A program made the position numbers and the translations under genes. Under the pieces are notes generated by a model, which saw only the letters and a program-made list of their open reading frames with translations, searched no databases and was not told where the DNA came from. This document shows positions 6,795 through 14,206 of a DNA stretch of 16,520 bases, one piece after another (the first letter of the stretch is position 1; the number at the start of each line of letters is the position of its first letter). The stretch is from NCBI GenBank assembly GCA_036401335.1, contig DASWVC010000198.1, positions 1 through 16,520 on the forward strand. Reading direction: 5' to 3'. This stretch comes from DASWVC01 sp036401335. GTDB taxonomy: Bacteria > Verrucomicrobiota > Verrucomicrobiia > Chthoniobacterales > JAFAMB01.

Positions 6795-7610
6795 TCACTG
6801 GCCGGGTATTTCGTCCGTGACGACTCGGAACGTTTCCAGGGTGTGACGGCCGAACACCATCGTCAAAGGCACGTCCCCGGCATCCCGTCCCCGGGCCATC
6901 ACGATCCGCCCGATCCGGCGCCGGTTGTGGCGCGCGTCGAAGGTGTACCAGCGATCCCCGAGAAAAACCTCGAACCAGGCACTGAAATCCATGGGGTCCG
7001 GAGAAGCCGGCACGCCAATGTCGCCAAGGTAACCGGTGACGTACCGGGCCGGGATGTTCATGCAGCGGCACAGAGTCACCGCCAGGTGGGTGAAGTCGCG
7101 GCAGACACCCACTCGTTCGCGGAACCCTTCGAGAGCGGTGCGGTTGGCCCGGGCCTGCATGTAATCGAAGCGCAGGTGATGGTGAACAAAGTCGATGATC
7201 GCTTCAACTCGGGCCGTGCCGGCCGGTACTTTTGCAAACCGCTGCCAGGCGAATTCAAGAAGTTCGCTGTCAACTTCACAGTAGCGGCTGGGAAGTAAAA
7301 AGGTCAGGGTCTCCGGCGGCAATTCCCGGACGTCGCGTTGCGGGGCGCCTTGGTCGCGCTCGTCCAGTTCACCGCTGTCGTGAACGACGGCCTCGTTCAG
7401 AAACCGGACCGTCCCGGCTCCGACGTTTACCCGGCCGCAACGGTTCCCGAACGAATCCTGGTAAGCTTCCATCGGCACGTCGGGCTCTACCCGCAGGGTT
7501 TCCGGCTTGACCAGGTCACCCTCGCGTGAGGGATGCACGCGGAGCAGATAGATAACGGCCGTGGGGACCTGCAGGTTCAAAGCGATATCAAAACCGATTT
7601 TGATCATCAT
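6795..7610 (-). CDS. Transglutaminase-fold (cysteine protease-like) family protein
   Basis: This 271-aa protein has an N-terminal beta-rich region (about 1-115) and a transglutaminase core (about 125-240). Papain-like transglutaminase folds in bacteria usually hydrolyse or transfer amide bonds. Seen: the nucleophile motif GVCRDFTHLAVTLCR with Cys170, the NIPARYVTGYLGDIG strand, and the third motif RWYTFDARHN with Asp225. At the usual catalytic His (normally HAW) the sequence reads DFSAWFEV, so residue 210 is Ser. From memory this Ser is common in the subfamily, which may use another residue or be non-catalytic. The start is ATG 7610, whose ATGA overlaps the TGA of the M20 gene by 4 bp, with GGAG about 10 nt upstream. 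An upstream in-frame ATG at 7652 would overlap that gene further and is less likely. Confidence 0.88.
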   Translation of the reverse strand: MMIKIGFDIALNLQVPTAVIYLLRVHPSREGDLVKPETLRVEPDVPMEAYQDSFGNRCGRVNVGAGTVRFLNEAVVHDSGELDERDQGAPQRDVRELPPETLTFLLPSRYCEVDSELLEFAWQRFAKVPAGTARVEAIIDFVHHHLRFDYMQARANRTALEGFRERVGVCRDFTHLAVTLCRCMNIPARYVTGYLGDIGVPASPDPMDFSAWFEVFLGDRWYTFDARHNRRRIGRIVMARGRDAGDVPLTMVFGRHTLETFRVVTDEIPGQ

Positions 7611-8818
7611 GATGTTGGTTCTCCGTTTAAGCTTTCCATAGGCCAGTGGCACACCACCTGCGTCAGAAGGCGGACACCGAGAAGGAGCACGTCTTCCGCG
7701 ATGTTAAATTGCGGGGTGTGCAAAGGTGTGATTTTCGCCCCCGGGCTCCGGCATCCCAGAACCATCATGCAGCCCGGCACCAAACGGGTGTATTCCGCGA
7801 AATCTTCTGCGCCCATGCTGGGAAGGTCATCGGTAATTACTGCGGTGGAACCCAGGAGCTGCTTCGCTACCCGTTGGCAAAGCTCGGTCACGGTAGGGTC
7901 GTTGGCCATCCCCGGCAAGAGGGGCGTGAAGGCCGGCGTGACCTCGGCCCGAAAAGCCCGGGCAGTTCCCTCGCACAGGTGCGACAACGTTTCGCGTCCG
8001 TGGTTCGCAACCGCCTCTCCCAGGGCACGGATCGTGCCGCGCAACACGACCCGGTCCGGGATCACGTTGGCGGACTGGCCTCCTTGAATGGAACCGATGG
8101 TCACCACCAACGGGGTGCGTGCATCGGTTTGGCGCGGCAACGCCTGGTAAATCAAGGTCACGAGGTTTGCCGCCACGGCAATCGGGTCCACCGTTTGGTG
8201 CGGGCGGGCACCATGGCCACCCCGGCCCACCACGTCGATGACAAAATCCTGACAATAAGCGGTGCGCAGTCCGGCCGTGATGCCCACCTGCCCAATTTCG
8301 CGGTTTGGGTCCATGTGGAGGGCAACAATGGCCTGAACCCCCTCCAAGGCACCTTGGTTGATCATCTCAAGCGCGCCCTGGCCGACTTCCTCCGCGGGTT
8401 GAAAAATGCCGCGCCAAGCTACCTTGGGTAGGCCGGCCCGCCAGAGGGCCAGCGTCGCCCCCAACAGAATCGCGCTGTGCGCATCGTGACCGCAGGCGTG
8501 CATCACCCCAGGGTTCGTTGAGCGGTAATCGACCTCATTCGCCTCTACAATGGGAAGCGCATCCAGATCCGCCCGCAAGGCAATGGCAGGTGCCGGCCCG
8601 GACGCGGTCGTTGCCTCGGTCATCAACCCTTTTCCTTCACGGCCGCAACGGTGCGGCACGCCTGCAAGCTTCAACTGTTCGCTCAGGTAAGCGGTCGTCC
8701 CGGTTTCTTGTCCGCTCAGTTCCGGGTAACGGTGGAAGCGGCGGCGGGTTTCACGAAGAAAACGGTCGAGGTGCGAACACTCGTTCTCCACCCGTTCCGA
8801 CCATTGCGTTACGTCCAT
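7607..8818 (-). CDS. M20D-family amidohydrolase (N-acyl amino acid / hippurate hydrolase-like)
   Basis: This 403-aa zinc-dependent cytoplasmic enzyme is predicted to cleave the amide bond of N-acyl- or N-aroyl-amino acids (hippurate, IAA-amino acid or N-acetyl-L-amino acid type). Metal and catalytic motifs are in family order: ALRADLDALPI (80-90), HACGHDAH (107-114, Cys109 and His111 as ligands), QPAEE (140-144), LHMD (His168), the dimer-lid GGHGARPHQTVDP (200-212) and LHTPQFN (His367). Length is normal for M20D. ATG 8818 is chosen because it shares one base with the TGA of the preceding gene (TGATG), a hallmark of translational coupling. GTG codons at 8821 and 8830 are in-frame alternatives. 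The stop overlaps the start of the next gene by 4 bp. The substrate is unknown. Confidence 0.92.
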   Translation of the reverse strand: MDVTQWSERVENECSHLDRFLRETRRRFHRYPELSGQETGTTAYLSEQLKLAGVPHRCGREGKGLMTEATTASGPAPAIALRADLDALPIVEANEVDYRSTNPGVMHACGHDAHSAILLGATLALWRAGLPKVAWRGIFQPAEEVGQGALEMINQGALEGVQAIVALHMDPNREIGQVGITAGLRTAYCQDFVIDVVGRGGHGARPHQTVDPIAVAANLVTLIYQALPRQTDARTPLVVTIGSIQGGQSANVIPDRVVLRGTIRALGEAVANHGRETLSHLCEGTARAFRAEVTPAFTPLLPGMANDPTVTELCQRVAKQLLGSTAVITDDLPSMGAEDFAEYTRLVPGCMMVLGCRSPGAKITPLHTPQFNIAEDVLLLGVRLLTQVVCHWPMESLNGEPTS

Positions 8819-9690
8819 CACGCCACCCACGCGATCGGCGCGTACGGCTCGCAGAAAGTGGGATCCGTTTGCCGAAGCGTGCGAAGCGTGTTCTCGATTT
8901 CCGCCAGGATGCCGGCCATCACCGGACTCAAGCTCACCAGCACCGGCGTTGCTTGCCGAAGGGTCGACACCATTGCCTTCAACAGGTTTTCCGTGGTGCC
9001 GTGAGAGCCCGCGTTAAACACGCGGTTCTTATCCCAAGCTTTGCCCTTGGCTTCCTCGCTGGTCAGTTCACCGAACCGGATTTGCACCAGTTGACGGATC
9101 AGTTCAGTGGCAAGGTAACCCGCGCGGCCGTGCAAGCGCTGGTCGGTCTGGCGAAGTTTTTCCAACGAGGTGATGCTCCAATCCTCATAATAAAGCTGGG
9201 CAGCCGTCAATACTGCGCGTCGACCTTCCGGACGAGTTGCCAGTTCACCAATGATTTGTCCCAGCAAATGCTCATAATAATGTTCCGCTTTGGCAAAACG
9301 GGCCTGGAGCTCCGACGACCTTCGAAACCGGGCGCCCACGGTCATCACCTGCACGCCATGAATTACCTCCTCCTGAAGCGCCGCCCGGATTCGCTGGCGG
9401 TAAGGCCCGACTTCCCGTTCCATCATCTCCCAATCAGCGAGGAGGGGGTAATAAAAGGCAACCACGTTCAGATTACCCAGGTCCCCAATGTTGTAGCAGC
9501 ATGCGAAGTAAGGCGGCTTGCGCGGTTTGCCGTTACGAACGCGGACCTTTACCCGGGAAATGGAGAACCCGATTTTCAGGGCTTCCAACATGGGTTTGAA
9601 CCGCCGCAATTCCTCAAACAGAATGCGATGGGGGAGGGTTTCGACGTAGTTGTTTCGCCTTGGTGGATCAAGCGAGATAAAGTACGCCAT
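8818..9690 (-). CDS. Conserved-looking protein of unknown function with EExxH and HxxEH signatures (290 aa)
   Basis: I do not recognise this family. No signal peptide or membrane segment is visible, so it should be cytoplasmic. The N-terminal third (about 1-85) looks alpha/beta, with CC at 64-65 and a beta-rich VVAFYYPLLADW stretch. The centre (about 86-205) is helical, and the C-terminus (about 225-275) ends in two amphipathic helices. Two histidine/acid clusters stand out: EEVIH (107-111) and HYYEH (137-141), one helical hairpin apart, a spacing that could build a metal site of the ferritin-like or zinc-peptidase kind. This is an inference. ATG 9690 has a good Shine-Dalgarno (AAGGA, about 7 nt upstream). 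It is the first gene of the tight cluster, and its TGA overlaps the M20 start by one base. Coding status is strongly supported by the overlap and frame. Confidence 0.82.
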   Translation of the reverse strand: MAYFISLDPPRRNNYVETLPHRILFEELRRFKPMLEALKIGFSISRVKVRVRNGKPRKPPYFACCYNIGDLGNLNVVAFYYPLLADWEMMEREVGPYRQRIRAALQEEVIHGVQVMTVGARFRRSSELQARFAKAEHYYEHLLGQIIGELATRPEGRRAVLTAAQLYYEDWSITSLEKLRQTDQRLHGRAGYLATELIRQLVQIRFGELTSEEAKGKAWDKNRVFNAGSHGTTENLLKAMVSTLRQATPVLVSLSPVMAGILAEIENTLRTLRQTDPTFCEPYAPIAWVA

Positions 9691-10168
9691 GGGTCTTCCT
9701 TGAAGTGTAGTAATCGGCCCGGGTTCGCCGGATATTACTTTTCAAACGGTAGCATGCAATTTCAGCGTGATGGACGATGCGCCAATCAGGGTTCCTCGTG
9801 AGAGAGCAGGCGGTGTGCCTTGAACACCCGTGACGCCGCTGGAATGCAAGGGCAAAGAAAAAAGGCTGTTCAGTCATTGGCGGGCGGGCCGCTGAAAGCC
9901 GATGCACTATAGGCTTGGGCAACTACCTGCAACTTTAACAACGGGAAGAAACATCGGCCCTTGGGATGGAGAAAAGCCGTCTTCTCGTTGGAGCCGCCGA
10001 TGCTCGAGCCGCCTGCTTCTGCGGGGCTGTTCTGTGGCTTTTTCTATACAAGGGAGCGATCCTTGATTAAGGATCGCGGCCAGAATGGCGTTTTCCACGG
10101 GTCAAGATGGCAGCGGGCTACCGTTTTTAATGGTGCTCGAAGGGGAACAGGGGCGCCACTCGCAGGGT
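9691..10168. other. Non-coding gap between amidase and unknown-protein operon
   Basis: This 478-bp stretch separates the 3' end of the amidase gene from the 5' end of the operon beginning at 9690; both are on the minus strand. Frames inside it (for example minus 9668-9922 and 9907-10098, plus 9961 onward) have erratic composition and no motif. It contains the hairpin at 10056-10077 and a weaker GGTGT...ACACC inverted repeat at 9812-9828. The promoter for the operon should lie in the part next to 9690, but I could not identify a convincing one. Confidence 0.5.
10056..10077. repeat. Perfect 9-bp stem-loop
   Basis: Arms GCGATCCTT (10056-10064) and AAGGATCGC (10069-10077) with the 4-nt loop GATT. 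It lies about 90 bp downstream of the amidase stop on the minus strand. Neither strand has a T-run immediately after it, so it is not a standard intrinsic terminator. It could be a processing or transcript-end hairpin, or a protein-binding palindrome. Confidence 0.5.
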
Positions 10169-10891
10169 TTAATGTTTTCGGTGCACTCTATGCGAAGTGT
10201 GCCGGTGCTGCCGGCGTGTGGTGCCCGGCGAAGATTCCAGCCTGGGCGCTTGCACGCCGGCCGGATTCCCGGCGCTTTGTTGTGCCAGGATGCCTGCCGC
10301 GATGGCCGCTGCCAATTTTTGCCGGTAATCCCGTTGGTCGATCAGGCGACGGTCGTCCGGATTGGTCAGAAAACCGCCCTCGCACAGGACGGCTGGGATC
10401 GCAGATCGCCTGATCACGAAGAAGCCGCGCCGGTGGACAAACCGGTTCTCGTCGGACGTGGCGGCCGTGACCGCTCCATGGATGCGTACGGCCAGACCGA
10501 GGCTGTCCGGCCGGAAATAGTAGGTCTCAATTCCCCGGGCGCCTGCTCGAAGGGCGGCATTAAAATGGATGCTGACAAATATGGCCTGCCCGCGCAGGCC
10601 TTCGGTAAAAGCCATTCTTTGCCCGAGGGTGACGTAAACATCGCTGGTCCGGGTCATCACCACCCGCAGGCCATGGCCGCGCAGGATCCGGGCGAGCCTC
10701 TGGGCCACATCCAAGGTCGCCGCCTTTTCCGTCGGCCGGGTGGGAACCCCCAGCATGCCTCCCGGATCGTAGCCGCCATGGCCCGCATCAACCACCACCG
10801 TGCCAAAGCCTTGTGGACCGCCTGCGGCAAAGCCCGCCGTCAGCATTGAAAAAAGGACAAATCCTAACGGGAGCCAGTACCGAAAAATCAT
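10169..10891 (-). CDS. Secreted N-acetylmuramoyl-L-alanine amidase (Amidase_3)
   Basis: This 240-aa zinc amidase cleaves the bond between MurNAc and the stem peptide in peptidoglycan, outside the cytoplasmic membrane. An N-terminal signal sequence is visible (MIFRYWLPLGFVLFSMLTAG, then FAAG). Catalytic motifs follow: VVVDAGHGGYDPGG (32-45, zinc His38), Glu55 in TEKAATLD, SIHFNA (107-112, zinc His109) and CEGGFLTN (170-177, catalytic Glu171). The domain is minimal, without AMIN or LysM modules. The last about 35 residues are a basic, His/Arg-rich tail (RRQHRHTSHRVHRKH) that might bind the wall or nucleic acid. ATG 10891 places the signal peptide at the N-terminus. A longer in-frame extension to 11293 would run into the divergent gene and is rejected. 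A 6-bp inverted repeat ends at the start codon. Confidence 0.9.
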   Translation of the reverse strand: MIFRYWLPLGFVLFSMLTAGFAAGGPQGFGTVVVDAGHGGYDPGGMLGVPTRPTEKAATLDVAQRLARILRGHGLRVVMTRTSDVYVTLGQRMAFTEGLRGQAIFVSIHFNAALRAGARGIETYYFRPDSLGLAVRIHGAVTAATSDENRFVHRRGFFVIRRSAIPAVLCEGGFLTNPDDRRLIDQRDYRQKLAAAIAAGILAQQSAGNPAGVQAPRLESSPGTTRRQHRHTSHRVHRKH

Positions 10892-10924
10892 GACCACGGT
10901 AAGAAGCGAATAGCTTAAGTGGTC
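10892..10924 (-). promoter_or_regulatory. Inverted repeat abutting the amidase start codon
   Basis: GACCAC (10892-10897 on the plus strand) and GTGGTC (10919-10924) are perfect complements with a 21-bp spacer. In the amidase mRNA this would form a leader hairpin ending exactly at the AUG, where no Shine-Dalgarno is visible. Six base pairs with a large loop is weak, so a regulatory role is only a possibility. Confidence 0.2.
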
Positions 10925-11076
10925 CCATATTAGCGCAATCTGGCCACGCCGCCATCTGTGTGGAATGAAGCGGGGGCGAAACCTGAAACCGAGCGGGGGA
11001 ACGGCCAGGTGGGCGTCGCCTTGGCCGAGGAATCCGATTGACTCCGGCCGTCCCTGCCTTTCAACTGGCAAGTGCG

Positions 11077-11688
11077 ATGTGGGGTTTGATACGACTAAAT
11101 GGACGGGATTCAAGGCTTGGGTGGCTTTGTTTGGGGGTGTGGGTTTCGCTCCTGGGCGTCCCGGTGCTGCGAGCGCAAAATTCGGCCGGCGACATTTCAC
11201 GCGAACTCGATAAAGAAACGGACCTGCAAACCCAGGTTCAGAAGGTCCTTGACCCGGTGGGGGATGCGGTGAAACAAACCACCGACCAGGCAAGATTGAC
11301 CAGTGGCAAATCCGCTTCCTCGGCTCCTGCCGACGAGCAATCCCGACAGCTTTACCAACACGCCCAGACCGGCTTCTCGAAATTACGGACGGTTCTGGTG
11401 ACGGACCTCGAGGCTTTTGACCGGGCCAAACCGGCCAACGATCAACCCGGCAAAGATGCGGTGCATGCCTTGAACGATGCGCTCCAGGCCTTTTACGACC
11501 ACGCCGCTATGCCCGGCCAGCCGGCTCCCCGGCTAAGCCAGGATCTGTCGCGTCAGTTGCAGGACATTTACTTTGTTCATACCGCCGGCCTGACACGGGA
11601 CGCGACGGCGGCCATTCGCGGCCGCATCATTCAGCAGGTTGAAAGCCGGGTTGCTTTACCTGCGTTCGGCGCGGGCTCCCGCCGCTGA
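11077..11688 (+). CDS. Secreted or periplasmic protein of unknown function
   Basis: No family is recognised. From ATG 11077 the product is 203 aa with a signal peptide: a basic n-region (RLNGRDSR), hydrophobic core LGWLCLGVWVSLLGVPV, and likely cleavage after LRA at residue 33. The mature part is soluble, helical and Gln/Ala/Asp-rich (for example LQTQVQKVLDPVGDAVKQT, and SQDLSRQLQDIYFVHTAGL near the end), with no cysteines or catalytic motif. An in-frame TTG at 11038 has a GAGG at 11027-11030 with 7-nt spacing and would add 13 residues before the signal sequence; it is a real alternative start. The gene is divergent from the amidase and 50 bp upstream of otsAB on the same strand, so co-transcription with otsAB is likely. 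Confidence 0.75.
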   Translation: MWGLIRLNGRDSRLGWLCLGVWVSLLGVPVLRAQNSAGDISRELDKETDLQTQVQKVLDPVGDAVKQTTDQARLTSGKSASSAPADEQSRQLYQHAQTGFSKLRTVLVTDLEAFDRAKPANDQPGKDAVHALNDALQAFYDHAAMPGQPAPRLSQDLSRQLQDIYFVHTAGLTRDATAAIRGRIIQQVESRVALPAFGAGSRR

Positions 11689-11738
11689 AAAACGCCGGCC
11701 GGGTGCCCCTTTATCGACATTTACCTCCCCTTTGCTTC

Positions 11739-13913
11739 ATGCCCATCACCCTTATCAATGTTTCCAACCGCCTGCCGGTGACGGTCAAAGCGGACCAGGT
11801 CACCAAATCGTCCGGCGGATTGGTTGCTGCCCTGGAAGGGCTTTCCCGGGACGAATACACCACGAAATGGATCGGTTGGCCGGGCGCGGCTTTCCCCGAC
11901 CCGGACCGACAACGGGAGGTTGAACGCATCCTGGCCGAGGACCACGGTTGCATCCCGGTCTTCCTTAGCGACGAGGAAGCGGAAGCGCATTACGAGGGCT
12001 TTTCCAACTCCAGCATCTGGCCGTTGCTCCATTACCTTCCCAACTACCTTCGGTACGAACCTTCGTGGTGGGATCATTACCAAAACGTCAACCAGCGTTT
12101 TGCCAATAAGGTCCTGGAGGGTGCCCGCGAAGGCGACCTCGTCTGGGTGCATGATTACCAACTCATGCTTCTGCCTGCAATGCTCAAGGCCGCCGCTCCT
12201 GACCTGAGGGTCGGGTTTTTTCTACATACCCCGTTTCCGGCCTACGAAATCTTCCGGTGTCACCCGCGCCGGCGTGAACTGGTCGGAGGGATGCTCGGGG
12301 CGGATTGGGTCGGATTCCACACCTCGGGTTACCTGCGGCATTTCGGCAGCGCTGTGCAGCGCATTTTCGGAATCGAGCCCGAGTTGACCCGCATCCACGC
12401 GGACGGGCACACCACCACCCTGGGTGTGTACCCGATCGGGGTCAATGCCGGGAAATTCGAGGAAACGCTTAATTCCGCCGACTTCGCCCAGCGGCGCGAG
12501 GAGTTTCGTGCGCTCCACGAGGGCAAACGGCTGATCCTTTCCGTAGAACGGATGGATTACACCAAAGGCATCTTGCACCGCTTGGAAGCGATTGACGACT
12601 TTCTGGCCGCCTTGGAGGACCGGGACGGTGTCCGGTTCATCTTCGTCAGTGTGCCTTCGCGGGAAGGCATCGAGGAATACCAGGCGTTGCGGGAGGAGGT
12701 TGAAGCGCAGGTTGGGCGGCTTAACGGAAAATATGCCACCGTGCGCAACAGCCCGATCCACTTCATCCATGGTTCCGTAGAGTTTACTGACCTGTGCGCA
12801 CTTTACGCCCTGGCTGATGTTGCCCTGGTGACGCCCCTGATCGACGGCATGAACCTGGTGGCCAAAGAGTTCCTGGCTTGCCAGCGCGAGAATGCGGGCG
12901 CTTTGATCCTTAGTGAGTTCGCCGGTGCGGCCGAAGAACTTTTCAACGCGCACATCGTCAATCCCTACGACGCTCCGGCGGTAGCGGGCGTGTTGTCTGC
13001 GGCGTTGGCGCTTCCCCCGGAGGAGCGGCGGGCCCGCAACCAACCGATGCGCGAGCGCGTCATGCGAAACGACGCCCAACACTGGGCACAGTCTTTCATC
13101 CGAGATTTGACGTCGCGGCCGAGCGTGGAGGCCGTCGCCACCAGCAACCTGGGCGAAGCCCGAGCCGAGTTGACGCAGGCCTTGGCCGGAGGTAAACGGG
13201 TGGCTCTCTTCCTGGATTATGACGGCACGTTGCGTGAACTCGAGCGCGACCCCGATGCCGCCAAGCCAACGGCTGCCGTCACGGAGTTGCTTGAGCGCCT
13301 GGCCAATCTTCCGTTGGTTAACCTCACCGTGATCAGTGGCCGTGCCCGCGACGACCTTGAAGCCTGGCTGGGAGGGCTCGGGTGTCGCCTGATTGCCGAG
13401 CACGGGGCCAGCCTGCGCCAACCCGGAACGCAGGCGTGGGAAGAGCTGGACCGGGACGTTAACTACGAATGGAAAGAAGCGCTGCTGCCGATTCTGCGGC
13501 TTTACGAAGAGGCCACTCCGGGCAGTTTGGTGGAAGAAAAACGTTCGTCGCTGGTTTGGCATTACCGAAAGGCAGACCAGGAATTTGGCGATTGGAAGGC
13601 GCGCCAACTCGCCGAGGAAGTTGCTGCTCTGGCGGCCAACGAACCCGTTCAGGTGCGCCACGGCAAGAAGATCGTCGAGGTGAGTGCGGCGGAAGTAAAC
13701 AAAGGCGCGGCCGTGAGCCGTGTGCTTAACGATGAGCCGTTCGCGGTCGTCCTGTGTGCCGGCGATGATCAAACCGACGAGACCATGTTTGCGTTAAACA
13801 CGCCCGGTTTGCTCCCCGTCAAAGTGGGGGAAGGTCCGACGGCGGCGCGATTCCGCGTTCCCAATCCCGCCGCGTTCCGGCGTTTTCTGGGCGAGACGCT
13901 GCTTGCGCGTTGA
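11739..13913 (+). CDS. otsAB: Bifunctional trehalose-6-phosphate synthase / trehalose-6-phosphate phosphatase (OtsA-OtsB fusion)
   Basis: This 724-aa cytoplasmic enzyme makes trehalose in two steps: UDP-glucose plus glucose-6-phosphate to trehalose-6-phosphate, then dephosphorylation. Residues 1-460 form the GT20 synthase: NVSNRLPV (7-14), GGL (26-28), WIGWPG (44-49), VWVHDYQLMLLP (135-146), GFFLHTPFPAYEIFR (159-173), YPIGVNAGKF (231-240), SVERMDYTKGILHRL (268-282) and PLIDGMNLVAKEF (366-378). Residues about 485-724 form the HAD phosphatase: nucleophile motif FLDYDGTL (491-498, Asp493 and Asp495), ISGR (532-535), and the acidic CAGDDQTDE (673-681). Both halves look catalytically intact. ATG 11739 gives the canonical N-terminus; an upstream GTG at 11703 adds a non-homologous leader. 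It lies 50 bp after the secreted-protein gene. Its role is osmotic or desiccation protection. Confidence 0.95.
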   Translation: MPITLINVSNRLPVTVKADQVTKSSGGLVAALEGLSRDEYTTKWIGWPGAAFPDPDRQREVERILAEDHGCIPVFLSDEEAEAHYEGFSNSSIWPLLHYLPNYLRYEPSWWDHYQNVNQRFANKVLEGAREGDLVWVHDYQLMLLPAMLKAAAPDLRVGFFLHTPFPAYEIFRCHPRRRELVGGMLGADWVGFHTSGYLRHFGSAVQRIFGIEPELTRIHADGHTTTLGVYPIGVNAGKFEETLNSADFAQRREEFRALHEGKRLILSVERMDYTKGILHRLEAIDDFLAALEDRDGVRFIFVSVPSREGIEEYQALREEVEAQVGRLNGKYATVRNSPIHFIHGSVEFTDLCALYALADVALVTPLIDGMNLVAKEFLACQRENAGALILSEFAGAAEELFNAHIVNPYDAPAVAGVLSAALALPPEERRARNQPMRERVMRNDAQHWAQSFIRDLTSRPSVEAVATSNLGEARAELTQALAGGKRVALFLDYDGTLRELERDPDAAKPTAAVTELLERLANLPLVNLTVISGRARDDLEAWLGGLGCRLIAEHGASLRQPGTQAWEELDRDVNYEWKEALLPILRLYEEATPGSLVEEKRSSLVWHYRKADQEFGDWKARQLAEEVAALAANEPVQVRHGKKIVEVSAAEVNKGAAVSRVLNDEPFAVVLCAGDDQTDETMFALNTPGLLPVKVGEGPTAARFRVPNPAAFRRFLGETLLAR

Positions 13914-13942
13914 CGTGCCCGGCGCGGCCATGAAAGGTTTTC

Positions 13943-14167
13943 ATGCCGGATCCCCTGATCACGTTCTACCTGGGAGAAACCGGGGCCGGTTCACCTGGCC
14001 GCACCCTCGAAACGATTTGGCGGTGGGACTGGCACCGCCTGTCCCCGCGCGACTTCCGGCAGGGTCGGCTGGCCCGTGCCGACCGTGGGGTGAGGTGTGG
14101 CCCCGGCAATGCCACGCGCCGTCACGTTTTTCCGGGGCGCTTGAGGAGGTCGCATGGGGACAGGTGA
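13943..14167 (+). pseudogene. Remnant of an OGFr-like (opioid growth factor receptor-related) gene
   Basis: The first about 30 residues from ATG 13943 (MPDPLITFYLGETGAG, then PGRTLETIWRWDWHRL) match the start of the bacterial OGFr_N-domain family, whose members typically run FYxG...D.RGR.L..I..WD..RLE.tHDYIQWLFP. Just where the conserved HDYIQWLFP should appear, the frame reads SPRDFRQGRLARAD, which keeps only D-F-x-Q. A neighbouring frame shows GWPVPT, hinting at a frameshift. The rest of the domain (normally well over 100 aa) is absent and a REP-like element follows. A GAAAGG lies just before the ATG. It is most likely a decayed gene, but the alignment is from memory of the family consensus. 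Confidence 0.45.
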
Positions 14168-14206
14168 CCCCACCAAACCGGAGGTCACGTCACGGCGCGC
14201 CGCGCT

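Noticed and set aside
8518..9801. 427-codon plus-strand frame across the M20 and unknown genes
   Set aside because: It has no motif, runs antisense to two overlapping genes of the coupled trio, and is explained by low stop-codon frequency at high GC.
9961..10413. 150-codon plus-strand frame entering the amidase 3' end
   Set aside because: No motif, composition unlike neighbours, and half of it is antisense to the amidase.
10892..11293. 134-residue N-terminal extension of the amidase
   Set aside because: It would overlap the divergent secreted-protein gene and bury the clear signal peptide in the middle of the protein.
12222..13772. 516-codon minus-strand frame inside otsAB
   Set aside because: It is fully antisense to a gene with intact synthase and phosphatase motifs, and its own protein sequence shows no recognisable domain.
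14164..14188. GTGACC...GGTCAC inverted repeat as a possible terminator
   Set aside because: 6-bp arms with a 13-nt loop and no T-run; the hairpin at 14256-14278 is the better terminator candidate.
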